Positions 36,213-45,738 of a DNA stretch of 64,000 nt are shown one piece after another (within the stretch, counting starts at the first letter, position 1; each line of letters opens with the position of its first letter). Source of the stretch: RGIG3528 sp045616485 (GTDB lineage Bacteria; Bacillota; Clostridia; Lachnospirales; Lachnospiraceae); contig JAZLGU010000031.1 in NCBI GenBank assembly GCA_045616485.1, positions 1 to 64,000 on the forward strand, given 5' to 3'. The notes under the pieces are model-generated. The model was not told the origin of the DNA, did no database searches, and saw nothing but the letters and a program-made list of their open reading frames with translations. The position numbers and the translations under genes are program-made.

Positions 36213-36241
36213 ATTATAACATACTGACATGAAAATAACAA
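36213..36241 (-). promoter_or_regulatory. Promoter of the CooC/HgdB/ACS-like operon
   Basis: On the minus strand TTGTTA (36236-36241), 17 bases, TATAAT (36213-36218), about 45 bases upstream of the cooC-like start. The rest of the 36170-36394 region is AT-rich intergenic DNA shared with the divergent LytTR gene. Confidence 0.75.
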
Positions 36242-36394
36242 TGTGAACTATTCTAAAAAGATGTGTGGCAGGCTTCTTTTTTACCTCTCACCCTCCATTT
36301 CTTACCTCTTAGCTCATAGCACTTTACAATTTCTTTCTTTTACTATAAACTCCAACTTGTAAGTAAGCGAAACATATAAACATTCAGAGGGACT

Positions 36395-36847
36395 ATGAAA
36401 ATCAAGCTTGAAATCAACGACAATCTGGCTGAAGATGAAATCGTTATTCACTGCAGGGAATTAAACGAGGAAATCTTAAAATTACAGCAGCAGATTAGTC
36501 ACCTGGCTTCCCAGCGGAGCCAGCTGGAGGCCACTAAAAAAGACGTATCATATTACCTGGCAACGGAGGACATTCTGTTTTTTGAGACTGCTGAAAATTA
36601 CACCAGCGTCCATACCACAACAGACATTTATAAAACCTCCTACAAGCTGTATGAGCTGGAAGAAATGCTTCCCATGTCTTTCATGCGAGTCTCCAAATCC
36701 ACTATTTTGAATATAGGCCAGATCCTGGGTATCAGGAAAAATCTTACAGGTCCCAGCCAGATAGAATTTCGGGGTACGGATAAAAAAGCCTATGTTTCAC
36801 GTAACTATTTAAAACTTTTAACAGAAAAATTATCACAAAAGAGGTAA
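36395..36847 (+). CDS. LytTR-type DNA-binding regulator
   Basis: 150-residue transcription factor without a receiver domain. Residues 20-50 form a coiled coil (LNEEILKLQQQISHLASQRSQLE) and 55-148 a LytTR domain (LATEDILFFETAENYTSVHTTTD, MLPMSFMRVSKSTILN, ILGIRKNLTGPSQIEF, YVSRNYLKLLTEKL). CAGAGGG lies 6 bases before the ATG. Six bases separate it from the LiaF-like gene, and such LytTR plus small membrane-protein pairs act as autoregulated envelope-response modules in Firmicutes. Confidence 0.9.
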   Translation: MKIKLEINDNLAEDEIVIHCRELNEEILKLQQQISHLASQRSQLEATKKDVSYYLATEDILFFETAENYTSVHTTTDIYKTSYKLYELEEMLPMSFMRVSKSTILNIGQILGIRKNLTGPSQIEFRGTDKKAYVSRNYLKLLTEKLSQKR

Positions 36848-36853
36848 GAGAAA

Positions 36854-37615
36854 ATGAAAAATTCAAAAAACATTTTTTGGGGAGTAGCACTCATTCTTAT
36901 TGCAGCCCTCATTGTACTGTCCAACGTAACATCACTTCCTGTTTTTAACACTTTTAGCTTATGGGATATCATACTTTTAGTAGTCTTGTCAGCTTTCTTT
37001 GTCAAAGGCCTTATAGACAAATCCTTCTTCGCTTCATTCGCCTCAATCGGCCTTATTTATTACATAGTAGTAAATAATTTGGATAAAGATGAATCCTTTA
37101 CCCTTCCCGAGTTTCTTCCGGTTTTAAACCTCTGGACAGTTATCCTTATCATAGTGCTTCTATCCATTGGTTTCTCCATGATCTTCAAAAAAAAGCATCA
37201 TGTCAAGGTTACCATCAATGAAAAAAACGGCAATTCCGTAGTAGTTGATAAAGATGGCGAATTTAAGCAGAGCATAAATGATGGTGTTGTTAACATCGAT
37301 AACAATATGGGTAGTACCACCAAATATGTGGATTGTCCTGATTTTCGTGAATTAAATGCCGACAACAACTTTGGCGCTATTAATGTATATCTTAGCAACG
37401 TAACACTGGCTTCTGCTCAGTGCAACATAAATCTGGACAACAATTTTGGTAACATCAATCTCTACGTTCCTAAGGAGTGGTCGGTAGTACTGAATCCGGA
37501 GTCAACCTTCGGCAAAGTAGATTTCCGTAAGTCATCAGAAGCTCCTGCAGGTGCTCCTATTGCCTATATAAAAGCAGAGTCAACCTTTGGAAACATTGGC
37601 ATCTTCCAGATCTGA
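36854..37615 (+). CDS. LiaF-like membrane protein
   Basis: 253 residues: four hydrophobic segments at about 8-22, 33-50, 57-75 and 90-110 (LiaF/DUF5668-type transmembrane domain), then a soluble beta-rich domain (about 120-253) with repeated NNFG/NNMG motifs (DNNMGSTTKY, ADNNFGAINVY, LDNNFGNINLY, ESTFGKVDF, ESTFGNIGIF), the adhesin-like beta-helix fold of LiaF C-termini. GAGGTAAGAG lies before the ATG. Probably senses or modulates the envelope signal controlling the LytTR regulator. Confidence 0.82.
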   Translation: MKNSKNIFWGVALILIAALIVLSNVTSLPVFNTFSLWDIILLVVLSAFFVKGLIDKSFFASFASIGLIYYIVVNNLDKDESFTLPEFLPVLNLWTVILIIVLLSIGFSMIFKKKHHVKVTINEKNGNSVVVDKDGEFKQSINDGVVNIDNNMGSTTKYVDCPDFRELNADNNFGAINVYLSNVTLASAQCNINLDNNFGNINLYVPKEWSVVLNPESTFGKVDFRKSSEAPAGAPIAYIKAESTFGNIGIFQI

Positions 37616-37959
37616 TAAAATACAAAGTAAGTGGTGAAAAATCTCCTTTTATTTGCGAATTGACAAAATTAACGCCTCAATGAGCAAAATTGATGCTTGC
37701 ATCATCATAATAAGGCTATTATCATAGTATATAGAGAACGAATTCGTAACTCAATCTTAATACTATCACAAAAAAAGAGGCGTATTATTATGAACCGCCA
37801 TCATAAAGCAGTTACGTTATTTGAATTATATGAAGGAGAGATAAAATAATTTTGTCATTTCGCATACAAATTTACAAGAAATCTCGTAGTAATCGCTCTA
37901 CATTCACACAAAAAGGGACTGTGAATCTTTTCCACAATCCCTTTTTTACACTCATATAT
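37616..37959. other. Gene-free stretch between two convergent genes
   Basis: AT-rich, no recognisable gene. It holds two short frames with weak start signals (at about 37682, encoding MSKIDACIIIIRLLS, and about 37791, encoding MNRHHKAVTLFELYEGEIK) and the terminator at 37910-37946. A TTGACA occurs near 37660. The short frames may be leader or decayed sequence; I would not annotate them as genes. Confidence 0.45.
37910..37946. terminator. Bidirectional terminator
   Basis: AAAAAGGGACTGTG and CACAATCCCTTTTT pair with one mismatch, with a run of T on each strand. It separates the convergent LiaF-like and HD-GYP genes. Confidence 0.85.
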
Positions 37960-39258
37960 CTATTTGTTATAGTAATCTTTTAGTCTTGGATATGCCCTAT
38001 CAAAACAGTCCCAGAGCTTCGGATCAAAGTGTGATCCCATAGACTCTTTGATGATTTTGTATGCTTCTTCACTGGAAACAGAATCCTTGTAACACCTTTC
38101 ACTGACCAAAGCATCATATACATCAGCCAGTGCCATTATCCTGGCCTCCAAGGGTATGTCCTCTCCGGAAAGGCCGGCAGGATATCCGCTGCCATCCCAA
38201 TGCTCATGATGGTACAGAGCCAGATTTTTAGCTATACCTACCAGCTCCTGATCAGCAATGCTGCCCATTACTCCCTCAATAATATCCTTACTCTTTTCAG
38301 GATGAATCTTTATTTTTTCAAATTCTTCCGGGGTAAGCTTTGAGGGCTTGGTAAGAATGGCATCCTCTACGGCAATTTTTCCTACGTCATGCATAGGTGC
38401 ACTTTTTATAATATACTGACAATACTTGTGATCCAGCACGTCAGCAAATGTACCTTGTTTTTGCAGCTCATCTATGAATATTCTCACCACATCACTGGTA
38501 CGCTTTACGTGACCGCCGGTATTCATGTCTCGATTTTCAATAACATCCGCCAATCCCAGAATAGTCTTATCCTGTGCCTTGTTCAGGTGCTTTATCTGAT
38601 AGTTGTAATTCTTCTGCTTCTGCTTTACTGAATTAAAAATTACTATCATATAAAAGACTATCATACCCACCATGGGCATGGATACGAATGTCATAATGCT
38701 TCGATGTTTTGAACCTTCTGTATCTATAACAGTTTTTAGCAATTCTCTCACATACTCATTATCTTTAAGTACATTAAAGGGCGCTGTATCTGTTACCTGT
38801 ACTAAAAAGATGAAATAACTAATATCCCAGGTACCGACAACATAGCCAAAAATGGGTGATACCAGGCAATTTATAAGAGATCCTATACCTGCAAATAAAA
38901 CGAGCTTCTTCGAATGATACCCCATGGCCAATACCAGCGGTAATACAGTTATCAAAATGATACTGAAATTAAACAATATCAGGCAAACCATGGAAATTAC
39001 AATGATTTGCGCCATAATAATGTATTTCACACATTTTTTTGAAGATATTTTTCGTACTCTTGCCAGCACCTGAATAACCGCTATCATAAACACAGAGGCC
39101 ATGACAGCTATATTCATAATGACTTTATTTATATTGTATACTCCGAGCATGTTAAGGAACATGGAACTAACCAGAATAGCTCCAATAACAAGCATCATAT
39201 TGGCTGTGTATCGATTGGATGATATTTCATCCTCGAAGGTTACTCTTTTGTCCGGCAT
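37960..39258 (-). CDS. Membrane HD-GYP domain phosphodiesterase
   Basis: 432 residues: six or so N-terminal membrane segments (about 20-215), then an HD-GYP domain (about 240-425) with the metal motif APMHDVGKIAVED (HD), ILTKPSKLT, and HHEHWDGSGYPAGLSGEDIP (HHExxDGxGYP intact), so it should hydrolyse cyclic di-GMP or a related dinucleotide. Ends 20 bases before an AMP-binding gene stop, so the start at 39258 (GTGAG upstream) lies downstream of it in the same direction. Likely involved in motility or surface behaviour. Confidence 0.92.
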   Translation of the reverse strand: MPDKRVTFEDEISSNRYTANMMLVIGAILVSSMFLNMLGVYNINKVIMNIAVMASVFMIAVIQVLARVRKISSKKCVKYIIMAQIIVISMVCLILFNFSIILITVLPLVLAMGYHSKKLVLFAGIGSLINCLVSPIFGYVVGTWDISYFIFLVQVTDTAPFNVLKDNEYVRELLKTVIDTEGSKHRSIMTFVSMPMVGMIVFYMIVIFNSVKQKQKNYNYQIKHLNKAQDKTILGLADVIENRDMNTGGHVKRTSDVVRIFIDELQKQGTFADVLDHKYCQYIIKSAPMHDVGKIAVEDAILTKPSKLTPEEFEKIKIHPEKSKDIIEGVMGSIADQELVGIAKNLALYHHEHWDGSGYPAGLSGEDIPLEARIMALADVYDALVSERCYKDSVSSEEAYKIIKESMGSHFDPKLWDCFDRAYPRLKDYYNK

Positions 39259-39278
39259 AATTTCTCACTTTTCAAAAG

Positions 39279-41144
39279 TTAATTGTTACTTGTATAATCA
39301 TAACCTTTTCTTTTTACAATATCAACGCATCCGTTTTCTTTGTAGGCCTTTTTATACAATAATTCCGGTCCTGCCGGGCTAAAGTAAAAGCTTCTGTCAT
39401 TTTTCAAATGAAAATAATCTCTTTTCCCGGTCACCTCTCCGGTGGTAAACTCATCATATATTTTTATTCCGTCTAATTTGTACTTGGCACAGAGATACCT
39501 GATAGCCTCTTCCTCTCTGCCCTCGTACTCCTTTTTAAGCACTACCTGCCCTACGATATCATATCCTTCTGTAGTCTTAAATGCTGTAATTTCCCATTCG
39601 ACTACCGGATCGTTCTCTTCAATAGCATACTCGATATCAAACAGATAGTGGATCACACCATCATCATCTACATAAGAATCTGATGACCTGCCCAGCATAC
39701 TATATGACCCGTCCTCATTCTGTACGGTAATATCACCCAGATTGGCCCATCTGTAACCATCTTTGTAGTAATAAAAACTTTCATCTATTTTTCCATCTAC
39801 AAGATATCCCTTGGCGGCAGCAACGCTACTGATATTCAATTGTCCACGCTGCCCTTTGGCCACCTCTTCACCGGTATTGGCATCCAAAAGCTTTACCAGA
39901 ACTCCCGGAATAGGATATCCTGTTTCATTAGTCTTTGTTTCGGGATTCAGCTCATAGCTGGTAAGCGCACTGGAGCCTACTTCGCTGGAGCCACCGCCTA
40001 TAGCTACTTTTTCAGGAGATCCCGCCCTCTTCAGCCAGTCATTAATCATCTTGGCATTACATTTGGATATAGGCTCTCCACCTGAACAAGGTCTGGCCAA
40101 CTCCGCCAAATCTCCCGGCTTAAGATTGTTCTGCGCTACCGCTTCAAGGTAAAAGCTGGCTGCTGCTAAGGTATGATTAATCTTAAAATCTCTTAAGTCT
40201 CTGGCAAAGGTCTTTTTATCATATATAGGCTGAAGCACCATGGTCTTTCCCTTAGCCAGCTGCAAATACGCAGCAAAATACAGGCCTGTAGTATGTCCAG
40301 GCGGTATTACCACCAGACTTCTGTCTCCCACATAATCTCTAAGATTTAGGCCTTTATGCATCTCTATGATTGCATTGGCAGACTGTTCTGTATATACAAC
40401 GCACTTTGGATTACCTGTAGTACCACTTGTATAAGAATACATACTAACTCTGTCAATATCAAATGCAGGATACTTTATTTCTTTTGAGCTGGAACGTCCC
40501 AGCTCAATTAAGTACTGTAATGTACAAATTCTGACGTCTTTTAAATTTCTTATAACGTTATTTCTTCTATCCAGCTCCTGCGGATCCAACAGTATATCTC
40601 TGACCTTCTTTGGCATCAGCGCAGGATCATTTAAAATATCCTTTTTTCCTTCGGGTAAATAATCACCATAGGAAACCAGAATAATATTTTTCAATTTTGC
40701 ACCTTCCAGATAATCTGCTATTAATGGCAGAAATACATCCAGAATGATGATAGTATCAGAATCCTTTTCCAGAGTATACGTAGGCATATCATTTTTCAGG
40801 AAAAGAATACTGGGATTATTACTGATGGCGCCCATTTCACTTAACGCAAAAAGTGAAATATAGTATTCAATCATTACAGGCAGACTTATGGTAATCACGC
40901 TCTTTTCTTTTATTCCAAGAGCTCTGAATGCCCTAATGTATTCTTCTACCACTTTCGGCAGCTGTCCATAAGTAATAGTAGTGCCAAAATACTCAAAAGC
41001 AGGAATGTCAAGATTATGCTGGTTCCATGACATAATATTTTGGAAAATTGTCATGTTGTACAGATCAATACCATTCTCTGTCTTTACTACTTTAGCATCC
41101 TGTGGTAATTCTCTCACCATCTCGTGTGTAGGTATTTTTTGCAT
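39279..41144 (-). CDS. AMP-dependent acyl-CoA synthetase/ligase
   Basis: ANL-superfamily adenylating enzyme of about 621 residues. P-loop YSYTSGTTGNPKCVVYTE, PPGHTTGLYFAAYL, GGGSSEVGSSALTSYELN (A5 region), RWANLGDITVQNEDG (A7), and C-terminal TTGEVTGKRDYFHLKND (catalytic-Lys region). The start is uncertain: MQKIPTHEMVREL at 41144 reads best, but an ATG at 41165 next to GGAGGTG is an alternative. No carrier-protein or other biosynthetic genes are near, so the acid substrate is unknown. Confidence 0.85.
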   Translation of the reverse strand: MQKIPTHEMVRELPQDAKVVKTENGIDLYNMTIFQNIMSWNQHNLDIPAFEYFGTTITYGQLPKVVEEYIRAFRALGIKEKSVITISLPVMIEYYISLFALSEMGAISNNPSILFLKNDMPTYTLEKDSDTIIILDVFLPLIADYLEGAKLKNIILVSYGDYLPEGKKDILNDPALMPKKVRDILLDPQELDRRNNVIRNLKDVRICTLQYLIELGRSSSKEIKYPAFDIDRVSMYSYTSGTTGNPKCVVYTEQSANAIIEMHKGLNLRDYVGDRSLVVIPPGHTTGLYFAAYLQLAKGKTMVLQPIYDKKTFARDLRDFKINHTLAAASFYLEAVAQNNLKPGDLAELARPCSGGEPISKCNAKMINDWLKRAGSPEKVAIGGGSSEVGSSALTSYELNPETKTNETGYPIPGVLVKLLDANTGEEVAKGQRGQLNISSVAAAKGYLVDGKIDESFYYYKDGYRWANLGDITVQNEDGSYSMLGRSSDSYVDDDGVIHYLFDIEYAIEENDPVVEWEITAFKTTEGYDIVGQVVLKKEYEGREEEAIRYLCAKYKLDGIKIYDEFTTGEVTGKRDYFHLKNDRSFYFSPAGPELLYKKAYKENGCVDIVKRKGYDYTSNN

Positions 41145-41231
41145 TATTTTTATTGTCCCCCTCATCACCTCCGGCCACGCTAACCCTTCCATGACCGGAG
41201 ATGTATTTTTTGTAAATAATTTTAATATGTC

Positions 41232-42725
41232 TTATTTAAATGGATTCTCTGTCTTATAGAGCATGCCTGCAGGCTGATTGAAACCAATCTCATCTACTGA
41301 TACGCCAATCATCTTCATTACTTCAAAAATTGCCTTGCCATAGTGTCCGAAAGCTACTGCACCGTGATGAGGATAATTCTTCTCGATAAGTACATGGCGA
41401 TAGAATCTGCCCATTTCTTTAATAGCGAATACACCAATACCACCAAAGGACTGTGTAGCTACAGGAAGCACCTCACCCTCTGCAATATACGCACGAAGAA
41501 TATTATCAGCTGTAGACTGAAGTCTGTAGAAAGTAATATCGCCAGGAGCAATATCGCCTTCAAGAGTACCATTAGTAACCTCTATAGGAAGATTTCTGGC
41601 CATAATCTTCTGATACTTCATTTCACATGCAGCCAGCTTCTTAGAGCATGTATTACCGCAGTGGAAGCCCATGAATGTATCAGTATGCTTATAATCAAAC
41701 TTACCTTCAATAGACTGCTTGTACATATCCTTTGGAACGGAATTATTAATGTCAAGAAGTGTAACGATATCATCAGATACTGCAGTGCCGATAAACTCGG
41801 AGAGGCATCCGTAAATATCTACCTCACAGGATACCGGAATACCCATACCTGTCAAACGGCTGTTTACATAACATGGTACAAATCCGAACTGTGTCTGGAA
41901 TGCAGGCCAGCACTTACCGGCTACAGCCACATACTTTCTGTAGCCCTTGTGTGCTTCGATCCAGTCAAGCAGTGTCAGCTCATACTGAGCCAGCTTTTCC
42001 AGTACTTCAGGCTTCTTGTTACCTGCGCCCAGCTCAGCTTCCATTTCTGCCACCTTGGCAGCTATACGGCTGTCACCTGCATGCTTGTTAAAGCTCTCAA
42101 AAAGATCCAGCTCAGAATTTTCTTCAATCTCTACACCAAGATTGTAAAGCTGCTGTATAGGAGCATTACAAGCCAGGAAATTAAGCGGTCTTGGACCAAA
42201 AGATATAATCTTAAGATCTGCAAGAGCGATGACGGCACGGGCAATAGGCACGAATTCATTAATCATCTTCGCACAGTCTTCAGCATCACCTACCGGATAC
42301 TCAGGAATATATGTCTTTTTTACGGAGCGAAGCTTCAGATTGTAGCTGGCATTGAGCATACCGCAATATGCATCGCCTCTGCCATCCTGAAGATCGCCCT
42401 GAGACTCTTCTGCTGCAGCTATAAACATCTTAGGACCATCAAAGTGCTTAGCCAAAAGTGTCTCTGAAATTTCCGGGCCAAAATTGCCCAGATATACACA
42501 AAGAGCATTACATCCGGCTGCCTTAACGTCCTCTAATGCCTGTACCATATGGATCTCGCTCTCAACGATACAAACAGGACACTCATAGATGTCTGTCTCA
42601 TCATAGCTTTTCTTATATGCCTCCACCAGTGCTTTACGTCTGTTGACGGAAAGGCTTTCAGGGAAGCAGTCGCGTGATACTGCTACGATACCAATTTTTA
42701 CCTTTGGAATGTTGCTCATTCTCAT
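41232..42725 (-). CDS. L-fucose/L-arabinose isomerase-family protein
   Basis: 497-residue FucI/AraA-superfamily sugar isomerase-like protein. Conserved metal-site features of the family appear in the central region (CEVDIYGCLSEF, LLDINNSV) and C-terminal half (GFHCGNTC, EGDIAPGDITFYRLQ), and HHGAVAFGHYG near the end. GAGGAGAAG precedes the ATG. No kinase, aldolase or transporter for fucose or arabinose is adjacent, so substrate and even isomerase activity are inferred only from the family. It is followed by an acyl-CoA synthetase, an unexplained pairing. Confidence 0.8.
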   Translation of the reverse strand: MRMSNIPKVKIGIVAVSRDCFPESLSVNRRKALVEAYKKSYDETDIYECPVCIVESEIHMVQALEDVKAAGCNALCVYLGNFGPEISETLLAKHFDGPKMFIAAAEESQGDLQDGRGDAYCGMLNASYNLKLRSVKKTYIPEYPVGDAEDCAKMINEFVPIARAVIALADLKIISFGPRPLNFLACNAPIQQLYNLGVEIEENSELDLFESFNKHAGDSRIAAKVAEMEAELGAGNKKPEVLEKLAQYELTLLDWIEAHKGYRKYVAVAGKCWPAFQTQFGFVPCYVNSRLTGMGIPVSCEVDIYGCLSEFIGTAVSDDIVTLLDINNSVPKDMYKQSIEGKFDYKHTDTFMGFHCGNTCSKKLAACEMKYQKIMARNLPIEVTNGTLEGDIAPGDITFYRLQSTADNILRAYIAEGEVLPVATQSFGGIGVFAIKEMGRFYRHVLIEKNYPHHGAVAFGHYGKAIFEVMKMIGVSVDEIGFNQPAGMLYKTENPFK

Positions 42726-42755
42726 TTTGTTCTTCTCCTCTCATGGGGTTACCCC

Positions 42756-43037
42756 TTAAAAATATTTTGTCCCTTTTGGACAATGCCCCTGCTTTACTGC
42801 AGCACGCAAATCGCAGTAGCAGCCGCATTTGTTACATGTACCGTGGAACTGACTGTCACAGGAACGGCAAATGGAAAGACGCCTTTCATATTCTTCATCA
42901 CTTACTCTGTCCTCCGGTCTTATACGGGCCAGATATTCTGTGACTGAGCGAATGACTGCCTCTTCATTTCCTTCTAAAATAAGGCACTTCTTGCATACTC
43001 TCAGCTTTCCTGTGTCTGTTTTTTCTTCCTGATTCAC
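42756..43037 (-). CDS. DUF6171-type Cys-rich small protein
   Basis: 93 residues with a zinc-ribbon-like arrangement: CKKCL near residue 16, then CRSCDSQFHGTCNKCGCYCDLRAA (about 57-79) and a final CPKG. Function unknown. The start codon is GTG at 43037, overlapping the TGA of the DUF951 gene (GTGA), with AAAGGAAA upstream. Translation is therefore coupled. Confidence 0.75.
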   Translation of the reverse strand: MNQEEKTDTGKLRVCKKCLILEGNEEAVIRSVTEYLARIRPEDRVSDEEYERRLSICRSCDSQFHGTCNKCGCYCDLRAAVKQGHCPKGTKYF

Positions 43038-43237
43038 TGTTCATTTCCTTTTTTTACGCCAATGGCATTAATCAGACGAATATTTTTTTCTACCTGCACA
43101 CGGGGCAGCATCACCATATGCTCACATCCTGTGCATTTCAGTCTAAAGTCGGCACCGGTACGAAGCACCTCCCACTCCCTACTGCCACAAGGATGCTGTT
43201 TTTTCAAGGTCAAAATATCGCCTATTTTAATATCCAT
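43034..43237 (-). CDS. DUF951 small protein
   Basis: 67 residues, basic, with the DUF951 pattern MDIKIGDILTLKKQHPCGSR, WEVLRTGADFRLKCTGCEHMV and a C-x-x-C at the middle; related in length and tone to zinc-binding RNA or ribosome-associated proteins, though no function is established. Ribosome site before the ATG is weak. Coupled to the next gene. Confidence 0.85.
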   Translation of the reverse strand: MDIKIGDILTLKKQHPCGSREWEVLRTGADFRLKCTGCEHMVMLPRVQVEKNIRLINAIGVKKGNEQ

Positions 43238-43280
43238 ACTGTATCATGAAACCTTTTCTGAAAAAATGTAATTAATCTTA

Positions 43281-45710
43281 CTATTTTACCTTAATTTTTG
43301 TAAGGTGCCAGATATCCTGAACATATTCTTCAATAGTACGATCGGAGGAAAACTTGCCTGCAGAAGCAATATTAATTAACGCTGATTTATTCCATGCACG
43401 ACGGTCTCTGTATTTCTCGTCAATCTTTCTCTGAGCATCTGCATACGAAGCAAAGTCCTTCAAAATAAAATACTCATCTTTGCTCAGCAGCATATCATAA
43501 AGCTCTCTGAAAATATTAGGATCCTCCTGGGTATAAGTGCCATTTATAAGCTGGTCTACCACCCTTCTTACCCTTAAATCATTCTCATATATCTCACGTG
43601 GGCGATACTGCGAATTATGTTCAAAATCTATGACTTCCTCAGCTGAAAGACCGAAAATAACAGCATTATCCCCACCTGCTTCTTCGACGATTTCCACGTT
43701 TGCTCCATCCATGGTACCCAGAGTAATGGCTCCATTCAGCATGAATTTCATATTACCGGTACCTGATGCTTCTTTGGAAGCTGTAGATATCTGCTCTGAT
43801 ACATCAGACGCGGCAAAAATCATCTCTGCATTGGATACACGATAATTCTCGATGAAAACTACTTTTATTTTTCCCTGGATAGTCTGGTCATTGTTTACTA
43901 CATCAGCCACATTATTGATAAGCTTTATAATAGCTTTTGCTCTACGATAGCCTGCTGATGCCTTGGCTCCAAATATAAATGTACGAGGCTGCATATCCAT
44001 ATATGGATTGGATTTAAGCTCATTGTAGAGATACATAACATGGAGAATATTTAAAAGCTGTCTCTTGTACTCGTGGAGACGCTTAACCTGCACGTCAAAA
44101 ATGGAATCGGGATTGACCTCTATGCCATTATGCTGCTTAATATACTCAGCCAGTCGCAGCTTATTCTGATACTTGATATCAGCTAAAGTAATCAACTCTT
44201 CGTCATCATCCACATATTTCTTAAGCTGGGCCAGCTGGGAAAGATCCGTAATCCAGCCCTCACCAATTTTTTCTGTTACCCATGCTGCCAGCTCGGGATT
44301 GCCATGAAGCAGGAATCTTCTCTGAGTAATACCGTTAGTCTTGTTATTAAACTTTTCAGGCCACAGCTCGTAAAAATCCTTAAGCTGCTCTTTTTTAAGA
44401 ATCTCAGTATGAAGTCTTGCTACTCCATTTACGGAAAAACCTGCCACAATAGCAAGATTAGCCATACGCACCTGTCCATCATAGAGGATAGCCATAGCAC
44501 GCACTTTATTCTGATCGCCATGGTATTTCTCGTTAATGAGACCTACGAAGCGACGATTAATCTCTTCGATGATCATATACACACGAGGAAGCAGCTTGGA
44601 GAAAAGCTCAATAGGCCATTTTTCAAGAGCTTCACTCATAATGGTATGATTGGTATAGGCACAGCATCTGGTAGTAACATCCCATGCTTCATCCCAGGTA
44701 AGATTGTAATCATCCAGCAGTATGCGCATAAGCTCTGCTACAGTTACTGTCGGATGTGTATCATTCAGCTGGAAGCAGACCTTTTCGTAAAGCTTTCTTA
44801 CATCGTCATGCCTTTCCATATACTTGGCCACAGCGCATTGAATGCTGGCAGATACAAAGAAATACTGCTGTTTTAATCTCAGCTCCTTGCCGGCATAGTG
44901 ATTATCATTGGGATATAAAACTTCTGTAATGGTACGGGCAAGATTCTCCTGCTCTACCGCTCTCTGGTAGTCTCCCTTGTCAAAAGAATCAAGATTGAAG
45001 TCATTGATAGCCTCCGCATCCCAGATGCGAAGTGTATTAACGATGCCATTATCAAAGCCTACAATAGGCATATCATAAGGTACTGCTTTTACAGCAATAT
45101 AGTTTTCCTGAGAAAAATGGTCTCTGCCGTCTGCTCCGGGAGTCATCTTGACATAACCGCCAAATTTGATTTCCTTGGTGTATTCGGCTCTTTTAATCTC
45201 AAATGGATAGCCATCCTTCAGCCAGTTGTCAGGCTTTTCCACCTGATATCCATCCTTGATGGCCTGCTTGAACATGCCATATTTATATCGGATACCGCAG
45301 CCGTATGCCGGATATCCCAAAGTGGAAAGGGAGTCCAGGAAACATGCTGCCAGTCTGCCAAGACCGCCATTACCAAGCGCCGGATCAGGCTCCTGATCTT
45401 CAATATCGGCCAGATCGAAGCCCAGCTCGTCCAATGTTTCCTTAACTACCTTCTCTGCACGTAAATTCAGGATATTATTACCCAAAGCTCTTCCCATCAA
45501 AAATTCCATGGACAGGTAATAAACTGTCTTGGCATCTTCTTTTTCATAAGTCTTGTGGGTATTCATCCACATGTCAACGATGTAATCTTTAAGCGCGTAA
45601 GAAAGTGCCTGATATGCCTGCTGAGGTGTAGCTTCTTCTACATCTTTACGGTAAAGCATACGCATATTGTATGCTATTGCTTTTTTTAGCTCTTCTTTTG
45701 TGATTTCCAT
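43281..45710 (-). CDS. glgP: Glycogen/starch phosphorylase
   Basis: Releases glucose-1-phosphate from alpha-1,4-glucans; GT35, 809 residues, normal length. PALGNGGLGRLAACFLDSLST, KRLHEYKRQLLN, and the pyridoxal-phosphate site KEASGTGNMKFMLNGA (Schiff-base Lys) are intact; the end is NIASAGKFSSDRTIEEYVQDIW. GGAAGAG precedes the ATG. Follows ileS by 28 bases, so probably shares its transcript. Confidence 0.97.
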   Translation of the reverse strand: MEITKEELKKAIAYNMRMLYRKDVEEATPQQAYQALSYALKDYIVDMWMNTHKTYEKEDAKTVYYLSMEFLMGRALGNNILNLRAEKVVKETLDELGFDLADIEDQEPDPALGNGGLGRLAACFLDSLSTLGYPAYGCGIRYKYGMFKQAIKDGYQVEKPDNWLKDGYPFEIKRAEYTKEIKFGGYVKMTPGADGRDHFSQENYIAVKAVPYDMPIVGFDNGIVNTLRIWDAEAINDFNLDSFDKGDYQRAVEQENLARTITEVLYPNDNHYAGKELRLKQQYFFVSASIQCAVAKYMERHDDVRKLYEKVCFQLNDTHPTVTVAELMRILLDDYNLTWDEAWDVTTRCCAYTNHTIMSEALEKWPIELFSKLLPRVYMIIEEINRRFVGLINEKYHGDQNKVRAMAILYDGQVRMANLAIVAGFSVNGVARLHTEILKKEQLKDFYELWPEKFNNKTNGITQRRFLLHGNPELAAWVTEKIGEGWITDLSQLAQLKKYVDDDEELITLADIKYQNKLRLAEYIKQHNGIEVNPDSIFDVQVKRLHEYKRQLLNILHVMYLYNELKSNPYMDMQPRTFIFGAKASAGYRRAKAIIKLINNVADVVNNDQTIQGKIKVVFIENYRVSNAEMIFAASDVSEQISTASKEASGTGNMKFMLNGAITLGTMDGANVEIVEEAGGDNAVIFGLSAEEVIDFEHNSQYRPREIYENDLRVRRVVDQLINGTYTQEDPNIFRELYDMLLSKDEYFILKDFASYADAQRKIDEKYRDRRAWNKSALINIASAGKFSSDRTIEEYVQDIWHLTKIKVK

Positions 45711-45738
45711 CAGTTAACTCTTCCTTTCACAATCGTTT

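Noticed and set aside
41343..42467. Long plus-strand open frame opposite the sugar-isomerase gene.
   Set aside because: Antisense to a well-supported family protein, no ribosome site or homology pattern, composition of a mirror frame. Similar long frames opposite hydB (1832-2650), the HgdB-like genes (34158-35030) and the surface-protein gene (54623-55417, minus) were rejected for the same reason.
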